Of a stretch of DNA of 64,000 nucleotides, positions 1 through 10,369 are shown piece by piece. The translations under genes were made by a program, and so were the position numbers. How positions within the stretch are numbered: the first letter of the stretch is position 1; each line of letters opens with the position of its first letter. The stretch is from Sepioteuthis lessoniana (taxonomy: Eukaryota; Mollusca; Cephalopoda; Myopsida; Loliginidae), in NCBI GenBank assembly GCA_963585895.1, contig OY757939.1:53907366-53971365 (forward strand), given 5' to 3'. Under the pieces are notes generated by a model, which had not been told where the DNA came from, did not search any database, and worked only from the letters and a program-made list of their open reading frames with translations.

Positions 1-79
1 ATTACAACGTAACATTAACAATTCAATTTAACATTAATCATTTGTTTAAACACAGTTGAATAGTTCTTGGTTAATCAGT

Positions 80-310
80 TCTATTTTACTCCTAGATGAG
101 ACACTAACAAATACAACCGATCCGTAGTAGAGTGGTCTTGGGAGTAATGGCAATGAAGTAGGTACTCCTCATTCCAAATCTCCAGGACTTGAGCCCACCA
201 ACAGATGCATTTAGTGTCATATCTTGGACACTCGTTAGAAGGGGAATTTACCCCTCTGCAGAGATACAGTCGGTGTATTCTACACCCCCAACCGACTGAA
301 CCCAATTAAC
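80..310 (-). repeat. Module X of an undescribed dispersed repeat
   Basis: About 230 bp containing, on the module strand, gcccagt(c)gactggg, cagaggagtaag, a ...gacactaaa... block, a ctcca...ctggagc hairpin, ggagtactccttcattgcca and a terminal ggtcctatctatgggtcaaa. Positions 1-80 next to it are Y-type sequence. Confidence 0.7.
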
Positions 311-319
311 TTTGGACTG

Positions 320-530
320 CGAAATGTGAACAATCTACTACCATGGATTGAATAAAGAGTTCTGATCAAAATTCAGAAGGTAACCAACTACGACAGCCAC
401 CGAGAGAATACCAGTAGAACAGCCAAAATGTTGTGACGAAACAACCAAGATAGGGATTCTCGTCGGAGTAAATAACCATACAGACTATTCCTTGTGTAAT
501 ATTTGGCAATTCAGAAATATAACAAGCAAT
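320..530 (+). repeat. Repeat Z (paired with 2270-2460)
   Basis: catggattgaataaagag, then aaccaactacgacagccacc and actattccttgtgtaat. The same order occurs at 2270-2460 (catggattaaataaagacc ... attccttatgtaataa). Both lie beside module X. 2460-2870 is AT-rich with short tattagtatttacaat echoes. Confidence 0.5.
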
Positions 531-568
531 AATATCAATAGAAATATTAATATATTGTGAACCTAGTA

Positions 569-790
569 GATAGAATGTTCACCTATGGCTCGGAAGACCT
601 GGGTTCAATCCCTGGTCAAGTCATACCAAAGACTCAAAAAATGGTACTTGATGCCTCCTTCTTAACACTCAGCATCATAATTTAGGGATTGAGGGTAAAG
701 TGGAGTAATTCAGTTGCACCCTCCCCTACACCTCGGTGTAGTAGCTAATGAAAAGGGAGCCTCGACTACAGTCGCCAACTTTACTTATAT
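569..790 (+). mobile_element. SINE family 3
   Basis: tRNA-derived: A-box region agtagatagaatgttcacct, B box gggttcaatccc, then caaagactcaaaaaatggta, acacctcggtgtagtagcta and the terminal gtcgccaactttactta. Confidence 0.85.
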
Positions 791-904
791 ATTGTATAAA
801 AATAGTTTTAGAAGTAAAATTAACATTTCTTTTAATGTTATTGAATACACAAGGTGTTTCCCCCCTCTTTTTTAAAGTCAATTGCTTTCCTTGTACAAGA
901 AAAA

Positions 905-1068
905 AAAATGATACTGTTTAACCCATCGCTATGGAAAAAAAGGGTTCATACCTTTCACAAGGGCATTAGTCCGAAAGTGATTGTAATAGCACGACTGAAG
1001 TTCCAACTCACTTATTTCAAGGCCACAGCCCAGTACTTAAGCCATTATACCACAGGGTTTTCCTCTTA
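905..1068 (-). mobile_element. SINE family 2
   Basis: Minus-strand head and central block (agggttcatacctttcacaa ... aagccattataccacagggt); the tail is missing. Confidence 0.7.
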
Positions 1069-1096
1069 AAGTCATTTGAAAGAATAGTCCATACAT

Positions 1097-1320
1097 AGTA
1101 AGTAAAGTTGGCGACCGTAGTCGAGAGCGATCAGAAGGCTCCCTTTTCAATAGCTACTACACCGAGGTGTAGGGGAGGGTGCTACTCCTTTCCCTGGATT
1201 ACTCCGATATACCCTTGATACGTAACTTATATTGCTGAGTGTTAAGCAAGGAGGTATCAAGTAACATTTTTAAAGTCTTTGGTATGACGCGACCTGGGAT
1301 TGAACCCAGGTCTCCCTGGA
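1097..1320 (-). mobile_element. SINE family 3
   Basis: Minus-strand copy from taagtaaagttggcgaccgt to the B box gattgaacccagg; the head end is missing. Confidence 0.85.
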
Positions 1321-1464
1321 GCTTGTAACAAGTAATACTAATAATATAAGTAAAACAATGGGAATTGATATGAAGGAAATACTAGTCAAAAAGTAACAAT
1401 GCTTTATAGACAATACTTTATCTAATAATAAAAATTCAAGATAATGTTACAAGTAATACTAATT

Positions 1465-1585
1465 ACGTACCTTATATTGCTGAGTGTTAAGCAAGGAGGT
1501 ATCAAGTATCATTTTAAAAGTCTTTGGTATGACGTGACCTGAGATTGAACCCCGGACCATTGTCGAACACTCTACCTACCAACGA
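1465..1585 (-). mobile_element. SINE family 3, head half
   Basis: Repeats the middle and head of the preceding copy (ccttatattgctgagtgtta ... cgaacactctacctac). Confidence 0.75.
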
Positions 1586-1662
1586 TTGAAAAAAAAAAAA
1601 TACAATAAAAGAATTTTTAAATTGTACATTAGTTAACAACTTCTGGGATCCAACAAATTTTG

Positions 1663-1885
1663 GGGGAGTTTATCATACGTAGTGACTAACATACTGGATT
1701 GTGACATTGCAGTAAGCGGGTTCGAGTTCTAGTCGCGCTTTTGCGTTCACTTGCGGGTTAATACCCTTGGAAAAGTTATGAAACCCCTTGTTAAATGGTA
1801 TCTGTCCTTCTACGAGGATACCTTTGGCTATAAATAACCCACGAAGGTTAATATGCTATTTAACAAGATCATTAGATAAAAATTT
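1663..1885 (+). mobile_element. SINE family 2
   Basis: Diverged full-length copy: B box gggttcgagttct and tail gaaggttaatatgctattta. Confidence 0.7.
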
Positions 1886-2269
1886 CAGTTTGGCTGATTG
1901 TTTTGGTTTTATGGCATATCAACCTTTGTAAAAAATTTCAGTTACAAATTTTCATTACAATACAATGATGAATTCAGACTAGTTTCCTCATCTTTATTTT
2001 TATCATAGTCTCAACGTTTTGGCTTATTTACGATTGGTAACCTTATGGAAATGTAAGACTAAACTCTTCATTCAATCCACAGTGATATATTGTTTTTATT
2101 CTGCGACCCATGCTAAAAGGATATCATGTATCAGTTAATTCTTTCCTAGTCAACCTGTCTTCCATCTTATTGTTGTTTTTTATCAAATTTAGGAATGAAC
2201 CATTTTGAACCAAGGCTTTTTTTTTTTAATTTCAGTATGATATTTTCTATTAATGGATATGTTGATATT

Positions 2270-2460
2270 CCCAGAAACAGTCTATTGTCATGGATTAAAT
2301 AAAGACCAAGTTCCAAATTATCAGAATGATGCCAACTTCAACAAATACCTGGCACAATAACCAAAACGTGATTAAAACAACTTGAATAAAAACATTAGTT
2401 CGGATAAATTTATGTATAATAATGATAATTCCTTATGTATAATAACATAGTAACATTATG
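2270..2460 (+). repeat. Repeat Z, second copy
   Basis: See the copy at 320-530; same orientation, about 60-70% alike by eye. Confidence 0.5.
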
Positions 2461-2874
2461 AAAGCTCTGAAGATGAATTGCAATAAATATTATATAATTA
2501 TAATTAATTCTACAATAATAATATTTGTTAAGATATTAATATTTACAATATTAAGTTTATAATATTAGTATTTACAATATTGATCTTGCAATATATATTT
2601 CATGATTCTATATTATCATAACTAATAAGAATTATTATAAAATGAATAATATGTATAAAAATTATGATATAATTGATTATTCCTTATACCAGAAATTCTA
2701 AAAATAACTTGGTTTAAAAATGATTTCTGTCATTTACCAGTAAATACGTGAATATTATTAGTATTTTATATTTATATACTGTTAATTAGCATTTAAAATT
2801 TACATTTAAGATTGATATTAATTTACTGGTATTTAATATTCATGTAATATTTATTGGTATTTACATAGGGTTTA

Positions 2875-3680
2875 TAGCCCAGTCAACTGGGGCTGTAGAA
2901 CACATTGACTGCATCTCTGCAAAGGAGTATGACCCCGCCGCCAACTAGTGTCCTTGAGATGACACTAAACATCTAATAGTGAGGCTCCAATTCTGGAGTT
3001 TTGGGAATGAGGAGTACTCTTTCATTGCCATCACTCCCAGGTCCACACTGGTCTGGAGTGGTAGCACCTGATAGAGCCATATCAGGTGCAACCACTATGG
3101 GTTAACTAGAATTGTTTGATATTTAAACTGTATGCAAATGACTGATGTTGGATTGAACTGTTAGAAATTGAACTCTTTGACCATTAACAGTGTGTAAACA
3201 AATGACTGTTTAATTGAATAGCTTGTGATACATAACAATACTTGGAAGCATTTAACTGTGTGCAAATGAATGAGCAACTGTCCGCAAACAAATGATTAAT
3301 ATCTAATAGAATTATTAGTGTTAGATAGCAATAATTGAAATCATTTTATTGTGTAGAAACAATAGCAATACTAGTGTCCTAACAAATTAGTTCTAACTAA
3401 TTTAAAAATGAAATTGCCTACAAACTATTCTCTTGTAAATCATATATGTTATATCCATTTAAATGTGTGCAAACAAATGACTGATGTTTAATTGTGACTG
3501 TTATGTTGCAATACTTGAAACCATTTAACTTTGAGCAAACAAATGCTTAATTATAAATAGAATCATTCCTATTAGATAGAAATATTTGAAACCATTTAAC
3601 TATGTGCAAAAAATTGGTCAAATAAAGCTATTTGAAAATTATTAGCTTTGGATAAGAATACATGCAAACAAATGATTATT
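2875..3680 (+). repeat. Module X followed by Y tandem array
   Basis: Module X 2875-3115, then diverged ~70-bp Y units to 3680. Each Y unit contains cttgaaaccatttaactgtg, tgcaaacaaatga and attagtgttagatagcaat. The array is cut by SINE family 1 at 3682. Confidence 0.75.
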
Positions 3681-3681
3681 A

Positions 3682-3967
3682 TTAGTGCCTGTGGTGTAAT
3701 GGTTATCGTAGCAAATGGACACGGCGACACGAATTCAAATCCTGGACAAGACTGATTGCATTTCACATAGCACTAATACCCTTGGGAAAGGTATAAATCC
3801 TATTATTCTCCCTACAGCTGTGGGTAAATAGTAGGACAGACTGGGTTCTTCAGCCTTGGAGAAGCAACTAGTCAAGGAGAAGGAAAACTCTGAATTCAAA
3901 CTTGTTAAACTCCGCTTAAAAATTGACCTTGTGTCATATACTGCCCGAGCGGAGGGGTTGGGTAAAT
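3682..3967 (+). mobile_element. SINE family 1
   Basis: Full-length copy with A and B boxes; atgattatta duplicated at 3672-3681 and 3968-3977. It inserted into the Y-type repeat array. Confidence 0.85.
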
Positions 3968-4035
3968 ATGATTATTAGATAGAAATGATTATTAGAAACC
4001 ATATAATTATTAGTATTAGATAAGAATACTTGAAA

Positions 4036-4537
4036 CTATACTAATCTTGTCAGCTGGGGCAGTAGAATACGCCGATTGCATCTCTGAAGAGGAGTAAGAC
4101 TTCTCCACAACGTGTGACCAAGATAGAATACCAAACATCTGATGGTGATGCTCCAGACCCAGAGCTTTGGGGAAATGCAATTCCTCCGACGTATAATCAG
4201 ATCCGTAGTGGTAGTATCTGTTCGGCTCACACCTATGGATCAAATAGAACTGTTTGATCATTTACCATACTTGTAACCATTTAACTGTGTGCAAACAGAT
4301 GATTAATATTAAATTGAATAATTATCATTAGAGAGCAATACTTGAAACCATTAACTGTGTACAAATAGAACTATTAGTGTTTGATAGGAATACTTGAAAC
4401 TTTAACTGTATACAAATAAATGAGCTCTGGCTTGTTTAAAAAATGTTACCTACAAAATTTTCTGATAAAAAACCATACATTTTTACAGCAATTGGACTTA
4501 AATAACCTATAATGTTTGATATGATATTAAACCAAAT
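4036..4537 (+). repeat. Module X followed by Y array
   Basis: X at 4036-4258 and Y units to 4537; the array resumes after the RTE insertion (5150-5260). Confidence 0.75.
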
Positions 4538-5148
4538 CCTCATCATCATCATCATCATCATGTCGTGCCGCTAGCACGGATATCCCTGACCCTCTCTCGC
4601 CACTTCTCCCTATCGTTCATCGCCTCTGGCAAGTCTTCAAGGCTACATCCCGTATCCTCATAGCTGCTGTATGTATGTTCGAGCTGGTCGTCCTGCTTTT
4701 GTTTGGCCATATGCGGGGGTCCAAGGGAGTACGTCAATTATGAGCTCGTCCTTGCTTCTCCAGCAGTGTCCTGCATGTCTGGTTCGTCTATCTTGGATAG
4801 TTTTCGTGATGGGAGGCAGATGGCCATAGAGTTGGTGCCTTGTGGGGTGTTGCCGCTAGGACTTGTTCAGTATTGCTCGCAACATTCTTGTGTAATTGCC
4901 GTCTAGCTTCTTCTCCAGCCGTTTAGTTAGCGTCCAAGTAGTGCATCCATATAGCAATATCGATACGACCGCTGCCTGGAAGAAAGTGCGTTTCATTTTA
5001 TCGGTCAGGTCTGATTTCCATATAATTGAAAGCCTATCGATAGCTGTCCATGCCTTCGTAAGCCGTGTGTCGATGTCTTTTTCGGTTGATGAGACGCTGC
5101 TTCACCTACCTAGGAAGCAGCGTCTCATCAACCGAAAAAGACATCGAC
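4538..5148 (-). pseudogene. RTE-like LINE 3' fragment with 5' hairpin
   Basis: Minus-strand 3' end of the RTE-like LINE starting with (CAT)n, then the reverse complement of the C-terminal domain (WRERVRDIRA region) up to a segment just after the reverse transcriptase palm. The far end folds back: 5068-5103 is repeated as its exact reverse complement at 5114-5149 around a 10-bp loop. The whole insertion is bounded by the 12-bp duplication attaaaccaaat (4526-4537 and 5149-5160). Frameshifts are present; it is not coding. Confidence 0.85.
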
Positions 5149-5404
5149 ATTAAACCAAATAATCTAACTTAACCATTGGAACCATTATTTGTATTGGACA
5201 GGAATACTTGGTATCACATGACTGCGTGCAAGAAACTCTTAAGAAACAACTACACAAAAAATGTAAATATAAGTGTGCAATGAATGTGAATCCCTAAACT
5301 CCAGGTATAAAATAAGCCTATACAAATTGACATGCCGTTAAAAATAAAAGGGCATGAACCCATTTTTTCAAGCTACAAATAAATAGCAGAATATTTATAA
5401 CTCT

Positions 5405-5650
5405 TTAGTTAAGGTTTGGTTTCTTTGTTTTAATGGCATATCAACCTTTGTAGGTTATTTAATGCCAAAGCAATTCTCCTAGAAGAACAGTAGTGGTGCT
5501 ATTTAACCCATAGCTGGGAGGATAAGGGGGTTCATACCTTTCCCAAGAGTATTTGCCCGAAAGTGAACGTAATAGCGCGACTGGAGTACGAACTCGCATA
5601 CTACGATTCCGCAGTCCATCGCTTTAACCATTACACCACGAGGACATCTC
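5405..5650 (-). mobile_element. SINE family 2, complete
   Basis: Tail ggtttctttgttttaatggc at the left, tRNA-like head aaccattacaccacgaggac at the right; contains the central block shared with family 1. Confidence 0.85.
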
Positions 5651-5724
5651 CTTTAGTTTAGGAAAAGACCGTCCACTTTGGATGCTCGATAATAGCTAAG
5701 GTAGGGATCGTTCATTAATGTGCC

Positions 5725-5795
5725 CGTGGTGAAATGGTTATCGTCGTAGGAAATGAACACGGATCCACGAGTTCAAATCCTCGGCAAGACTGATG
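5725..5795 (+). mobile_element. SINE family 1, head fragment
   Basis: Only the tRNA-like head (cccgtggtgaaatggttatc through gttcaaatcc). 5796-6120 after it has no recognisable feature. Confidence 0.7.
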
Positions 5796-6139
5796 ATAAA
5801 AGATGAAGGAAAATCAGTAGCACACAACTTTTAATCAGTGCCATTACTTTTCCAAACTTTAAAAAAAAAAAAACAAGTTATTTCTTTCAAGAAAAAAGTC
5901 TGAAGAAAAACATTTTCATTGACCACTAAAATGCTATCGTAGACCTCCACTTTACTATTTTGATTGTGTAGACCCCCAAGAGATCTGATATAGACCCAAG
6001 AGACCATATGGATCACAGTTGACAACTACTAGTCTATATGGTCAAAATTTAATCGTTTGTACAATTCTCAGTGGTCATATCTATTCTTGTATTTCTTTCG
6101 TATATTTTGCTGCGTTTGCTTATCATGTGCTTAACTGTT

Positions 6140-6142
<3 letters not shown>

Positions 6143-6186
<44 letters not shown>

Positions 6187-6212
6187 GCGCGCACATACAC
6201 GCACATACACAC
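6143..6212 (+). repeat. (CT)n(CA)n microsatellite
   Basis: About 17 CT repeats followed by CA/CG-type runs. 6213-6805 beyond it has only poly-T tracts. Confidence 0.95.
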
Positions 6213-6805
6213 ATACTCTGTCTGTCTCTCTTTCCACATAGCCTATTCAAATTTCCTAGTCTTAGCTATTCTACCTTTTACATAATTGGTTCTTATGATG
6301 TTAGTCTGGCCTGCTATTAAGAGCGATTCAGTTTCTTCTTATCTGTCTCCTTTCCGTAGCTATGTACAGATTCCCGGATGTAATTTCTTTCGTTTGTCTT
6401 TTGAATTGTTCATGTAGTTGAGTTTTTTTTTTTTTGGCGGGGTGGGGTCTTGCTATTCTTTTTTTCGATTTTATAATTCCTTTTTCTTCTTAATTTGAGC
6501 TTTTTTTTCTCCTCAAAATCAGATGACTCCGACTTAAATAACTGTGGGGATATTTAAATTGATAAATTTTGTAGATTTTCAAAATATAATCGAATTATAA
6601 ATGCGTGTTTGTCTACTTTTGTCGCCTGGGATCAAGTGACAACTTTCGAGTCGACCTGTGAGGTCCCATTATCTGTTAAGTCGTCGACGTGGCAAACCGA
6701 GTAATTTACCTTTTCATGGCAATATGGATTATTTAGAAGTTTCTGTCACCTCTCTAAGTGACGTGCGATAGGTTTTACTAGATTACATGGTACCACATTA
6801 ATCCA

Positions 6806-7095
6806 TATTTACCAACCCCTCCGCCCGGGCAGGATATGACACAAGGTCAATTTTTAAGCGGTGTTTAACAGGTTTGAATTCAGAGTTTTCCTTCTCCAAG
6901 ACCAGTTGCCTCACCAAGGGTGAAGAATCCAGTCTGTCTTACTATTTACCTATAGCTGGAGGGAGAATAATTGGATTCATACCTTTCCCAAGGGTATTAG
7001 TGCAATGTGAAATGCAATCAGTCTAGTCCAGGATTTGAACTCGTGTCGCCGTGTCCATATCCTTCGACGATAACCATTACACCACGGGCACCTCC
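6806..7095 (-). mobile_element. SINE family 1
   Basis: Complete minus-strand copy; its head abuts the tail of the next copy, so two family 1 elements stand in tandem. Confidence 0.85.
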
Positions 7096-7380
7096 ATTTT
7101 TACCAACCCCTCCGCTTGGGCAGGATATGACACAAGGTCAATTTTTTAAGCGGAGTTTAAGAGGTTTGAATTCAGCGTTTTCCTTCTCCTAGACTAGTTG
7201 CCTGACCAAGGCTGAATAACCTAGTCTGCCCTACTATTTTACCCATAGCTGAAGGGAGAATAATTGGATTCATACCTTTCCCAAGGGTATTAGTGCAATG
7301 TGAAATGCAATCAGTCTTGTCCAGGATTTGAACTCTTGTCGCTGTGTCTATTTCCTACGACGATAACCATTACACCACTG
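7096..7380 (-). mobile_element. SINE family 1
   Basis: Second of two adjacent minus-strand copies, nearly identical to the first. Confidence 0.85.
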
Positions 7381-7382
7381 CT

Positions 7383-7650
7383 GTATAAGTCGATCCCTAG
7401 TTTTGTAAAGAGTTATCAAGGTTTAAAAGATCGACTTATACACTACAATTTACATTTGTTGTCAAAGTTTACGTATGATGAATTGGTTATACTTCTACAA
7501 TAGACAAAATGTTTTAACCTTTTTTTGAATATAATGCTCAAATATATTTTATTATAAAATATAGGATAGGACTTTTTAAACATTGAGTAACTATGGGGGT
7601 GCACCAGGGTAAAATGGGGATCAAAGGGGTCCAAGTGGAAAAATCGATAT
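7383..7650 (-). mobile_element. hAT-like MITE, related copy
   Basis: Homologous over its length to 8040-8300 (tataagtcgatccctagttt through ggggtgcaccagggtaaaat). It contains a short hairpin made by tataagtcgatc and gatcgacttata (7384-7440). The canonical cagtggttctc terminus is eroded. 7651-8039 after it has no assignable content beyond AT-rich sequence. Confidence 0.5.
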
Positions 7651-8039
7651 TTTTTTTAAGGTGGATGTGAAAAGATAGGAAAAAAAGGATTTAACTGAGG
7701 AGACAACCAAAAATAATAATAATTGTACAAAGAAGTGATCTTTGATTATCATTGATAATTTTGGAACCGAATATATTAAAACTAGCAGAGCAGCATCAAC
7801 CACAAGGTTTGTACTGAATAAAGTAGCACTAAATTATTATCTTTTTAAAAATATATCTTTGTATATTTATAACTTATTTTATTAATGAGCATTCATTTTC
7901 CATAGTATTTATTTACCATAAATTGCAGTTTAAATGGTGACCTTTGAAGCTTGAAAAAAATTTCTACAAATTCATGGGTCAACCAATATATCAGTGCTAA
8001 AATTCAAACCATTACCTCTGGTGAAGATTTGTATTTGAG

Positions 8040-8324
8040 CCCTGCTGTATAAGTCAATCCCTAGTTTTGTAAAGAGTTTTTCAGGTTTAAAACGTTGACT
8101 TATCTGTTGCATTTTACACCAGGTTGTCAAAGTCTATTTGCTATAAATTAGTTATACTTCCACAATATACAAACTATTTAAACCCTTTTTTAAAATATAA
8201 TTCTCAAATATATCTTATTATAAAAATAGGATAGGACTTTTTAAACATTGAGTAACTATGGGGGTCCACCAGGGTAAAATTGAAATCAAAGGGGTCCATG
8301 GGGAAAAAGGTTGAGAACCACTGA
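8040..8324 (-). mobile_element. hAT-like MITE
   Basis: On the minus strand it begins cagtggttctcaaccttttt, the terminus of many hAT-type non-autonomous elements, followed by ccccatggacccctttga and ggtggacccccatagttact. The other end is the motif tataagtcaatccctag. Related copies lie at 7383-7650 and 9075-9716. Confidence 0.6.
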
Positions 8325-8648
8325 TCTAAGATGAATTATTTTCATCATTCTGCATCATTTTTCTGTTGTATAGAAGGAGGTTGGTGAGTATGTGATTTTT
8401 TTTAGATGTCTTCTTTTTTACCCGAATTTCAGTTTAATTTGAATGCTTAAGAATTTATTTTTTGAAAGCTCTATGATTTTTTTAAGTTGAAGAGCAAATT
8501 TTTTTATCAGATGAATTATCAATTTTCATCGGTAAAAACAAAAATATCATTGATTTGATGATGACAAATAGAGAAGTCATAAATCTACTCAAATATATAA
8601 TCATGATAATAATATAATAATATGGAAATTGAAGTGTAATATTAGGAT

Positions 8649-9075
8649 TAGAGGGCATACAAAGAAGAGTGACAAAAATAATAAAAAGAGTAAAAGATTA
8701 CAGTTACTAGGAGAGATTTGAGAAATTAGGATTAACTACTTTACTAGAAACAAGCCCATTGAACTAATGGGTAGAGTGTTCGCCAATGGCCCGAGAAACC
8801 GGTATTCAATCCCAGGTCGAGTCATACCAAAGACTCAAAAAATGGTACTTGATGCCACCTTGCTTAACCCTCAATATTATAACGTATAGATCAAGGGTAC
8901 TGTGGAGCAGTCCAGGAAAAAGAGTAGCGTCACTTCTCTACAACTTGGTGTAGTAGCTAATGAAAAGGGAGCCTTCGGGTCGCCCTCGACTACGGTCGCA
9001 AACTTTACTTACTTTACTAGAAAGAAGAATAAGACGGTATCTAACTGAAACTTTCAAAATAATGGAACTTCTATG
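8649..9075 (+). pseudogene. CR1/L2-type LINE C-terminal remnant split by a SINE
   Basis: Two short stretches read in one frame as the conserved post-RT region of CR1/L2/jockey-type LINEs: LEGIQRRVTKIIKRVKDYSY, an in-frame TAG, ERFEKLGLTTLLE, then after a SINE insertion RRIRRYLTETFKIMEL. A SINE family 3 copy (8751-9010) separates them and is bounded by the 13-bp duplication actttactagaaa (8738-8750, 9011-9023). It is non-coding now. The family call rests on the LxxxQRRxT...YxERxxxLxLxxLxxRRxRxxLxxTFK pattern. Confidence 0.65.
8751..9010 (+). mobile_element. SINE family 3, bounded by TSD
   Basis: Complete copy inserted in a CR1/L2-like LINE remnant, flanked by actttactagaaa on both sides. Confidence 0.9.
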
Positions 9076-9716
9076 ATCGACATTCATTTCCCATTGAACT
9101 TAGTTACATTTTATGTGAAATAAATTGGTTATATATCTACAACAGAAAAAATATTTTAACGATTTTTTAATACATTTCCTAATAATACAGTGATACCTCG
9201 AGATACGAAATTAATTTTTTCCAGAGGGGATTTCGTATCTTGAAATTTTCGTATCAAGAGATAAGATTTACCCAATAAATGGCGTAATTTGCTCCAGCCC
9301 CCAAATGCAGTCATATAAAGTGTCAATAATATACCTACCCGAAGGAATATGTTCGTTAATGACAACAAAGTCATTTACATAAACGTTAAAAACAATGAGA
9401 AAATAATAAAATGAATGAAAAATAATCATAAATGTTGTTAGAAATAATGACACTTTACCTTTCAAATCGAGCACTTTCGATTTTGGTTTTCGTATCTTGA
9501 ATATTTTTTCGTTAAATGAGATGGAAATTTCTTCGAAGCCCGTTTCATATCCTGAATTTTTCGTATAATGGGGTTTTCGTAAGTCAAGGTTCCTCTGTAT
9601 TTAATTATAAATATACAATAAGATTTTTTAAACATCGAATGACAATGGGAATCCTCTAGTGTAAAATAAGATTCAAAGGAATCCATTAGAAAAAAAGAAG
9701 GTTGAGCACTACTATT
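9075..9716 (-). mobile_element. hAT-like MITE interrupted by another MITE
   Basis: The flanks of the pogo-like MITE (9188-9597) form a third, diverged copy of the hAT-like element: ctacaacagaaaaaatattt before it, and ttaaacatcgaatgacaatg through ggttgagcactact after it. Confidence 0.45.
9188..9597. mobile_element. pogo/Tigger-like MITE
   Basis: Starts CAGTGATACCTCGAGATACG after TA (9186-9187). Its far end is the reverse complement of cagaggaaccttgacttacg, followed by TA (9598-9599). CAG...ACCT(C/T)G termini with a TA duplication are typical of pogo/Tigger derivatives. Inverted copies of cgtatct/tttcgtat recur inside. No transposase. It inserted into the hAT-like MITE. Confidence 0.6.
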
Positions 9717-9769
9717 GACAAATGATATATGCACCGAACAGATTTTTATATACAAGCTGATCACTCAAT

Positions 9770-10030
9770 TCCTGCCAGAAGACCAGATCAAATTTTAGTC
9801 ACGAAAAGAAAATGAGTTATAGACTTTGCCGTGGAGGAATAACAAGACCTTGCCAGAGAACTGAAAAAGCTAAGAATCATGAAGGTGAAAGGGATACTAA
9901 TCATAGTTGAAACCATTGGAACAATCCCAAAGAATCTGGAAAATAGACTAAGGGAACTGGAGACCCATGGAAAGCTGTCCAGAATTCTTATAAATTCTGG
10001 GAAGATGAGAAGACTTGCCGTTCCTCGTAC
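9770..10030 (+). pseudogene. LINE-associated C-terminal remnant
   Basis: Broken frame reading VIDFAVEE, stop, QDLARELKKLRIMKVKGILIIVETIGTIPKNLENRLRELE. It resembles the domain found downstream of reverse transcriptase in many animal LINE proteins (…A-V-P…KYxxLxxE…V-K-V-I-P-I-V-I-G-x-L-G-x-I-P). Frameshifts and a stop show decay. It may belong to the same old insertion as the CR1/L2-like remnant 700 bp upstream. Confidence 0.5.
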
Positions 10031-10229
10031 TTCAGTGATGGGCGCTAATTACTACTGATGTGAAATTCTCGTAAAGAGATATGGTAATCATAATAGGTTT
10101 TGTTCATCGTCTAACTTAGTTTAGCATCGAGATTAGTACAGAGCAACCAATCAGAATTAATCACACTGAGAATTGTCTAACTAGTGCACAAAGCGAAACG
10201 CTCTTCACTTTCTAAGATCACTTTATCTT

Positions 10230-10330
10230 GTCACCAGGTGAGCAGTATGTAACACCCGGTAAGAATCCAACTCGCTAACAACAGGCTATTAGCAAAGATC
10301 CTAACTACTACACCATATTAGGTGCCTTTA
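10230..10330 (-). mobile_element. tRNA-derived SINE head, unassigned family
   Basis: Minus strand reads ggcacctaatatggtgtagt, agttaggatc and cgagttggattctta, matching tRNA A and B boxes. Confidence 0.45.
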
Positions 10331-10369
10331 AAACAGACATTGCTCTGATTCGGCACAAGGTCTAAAATA

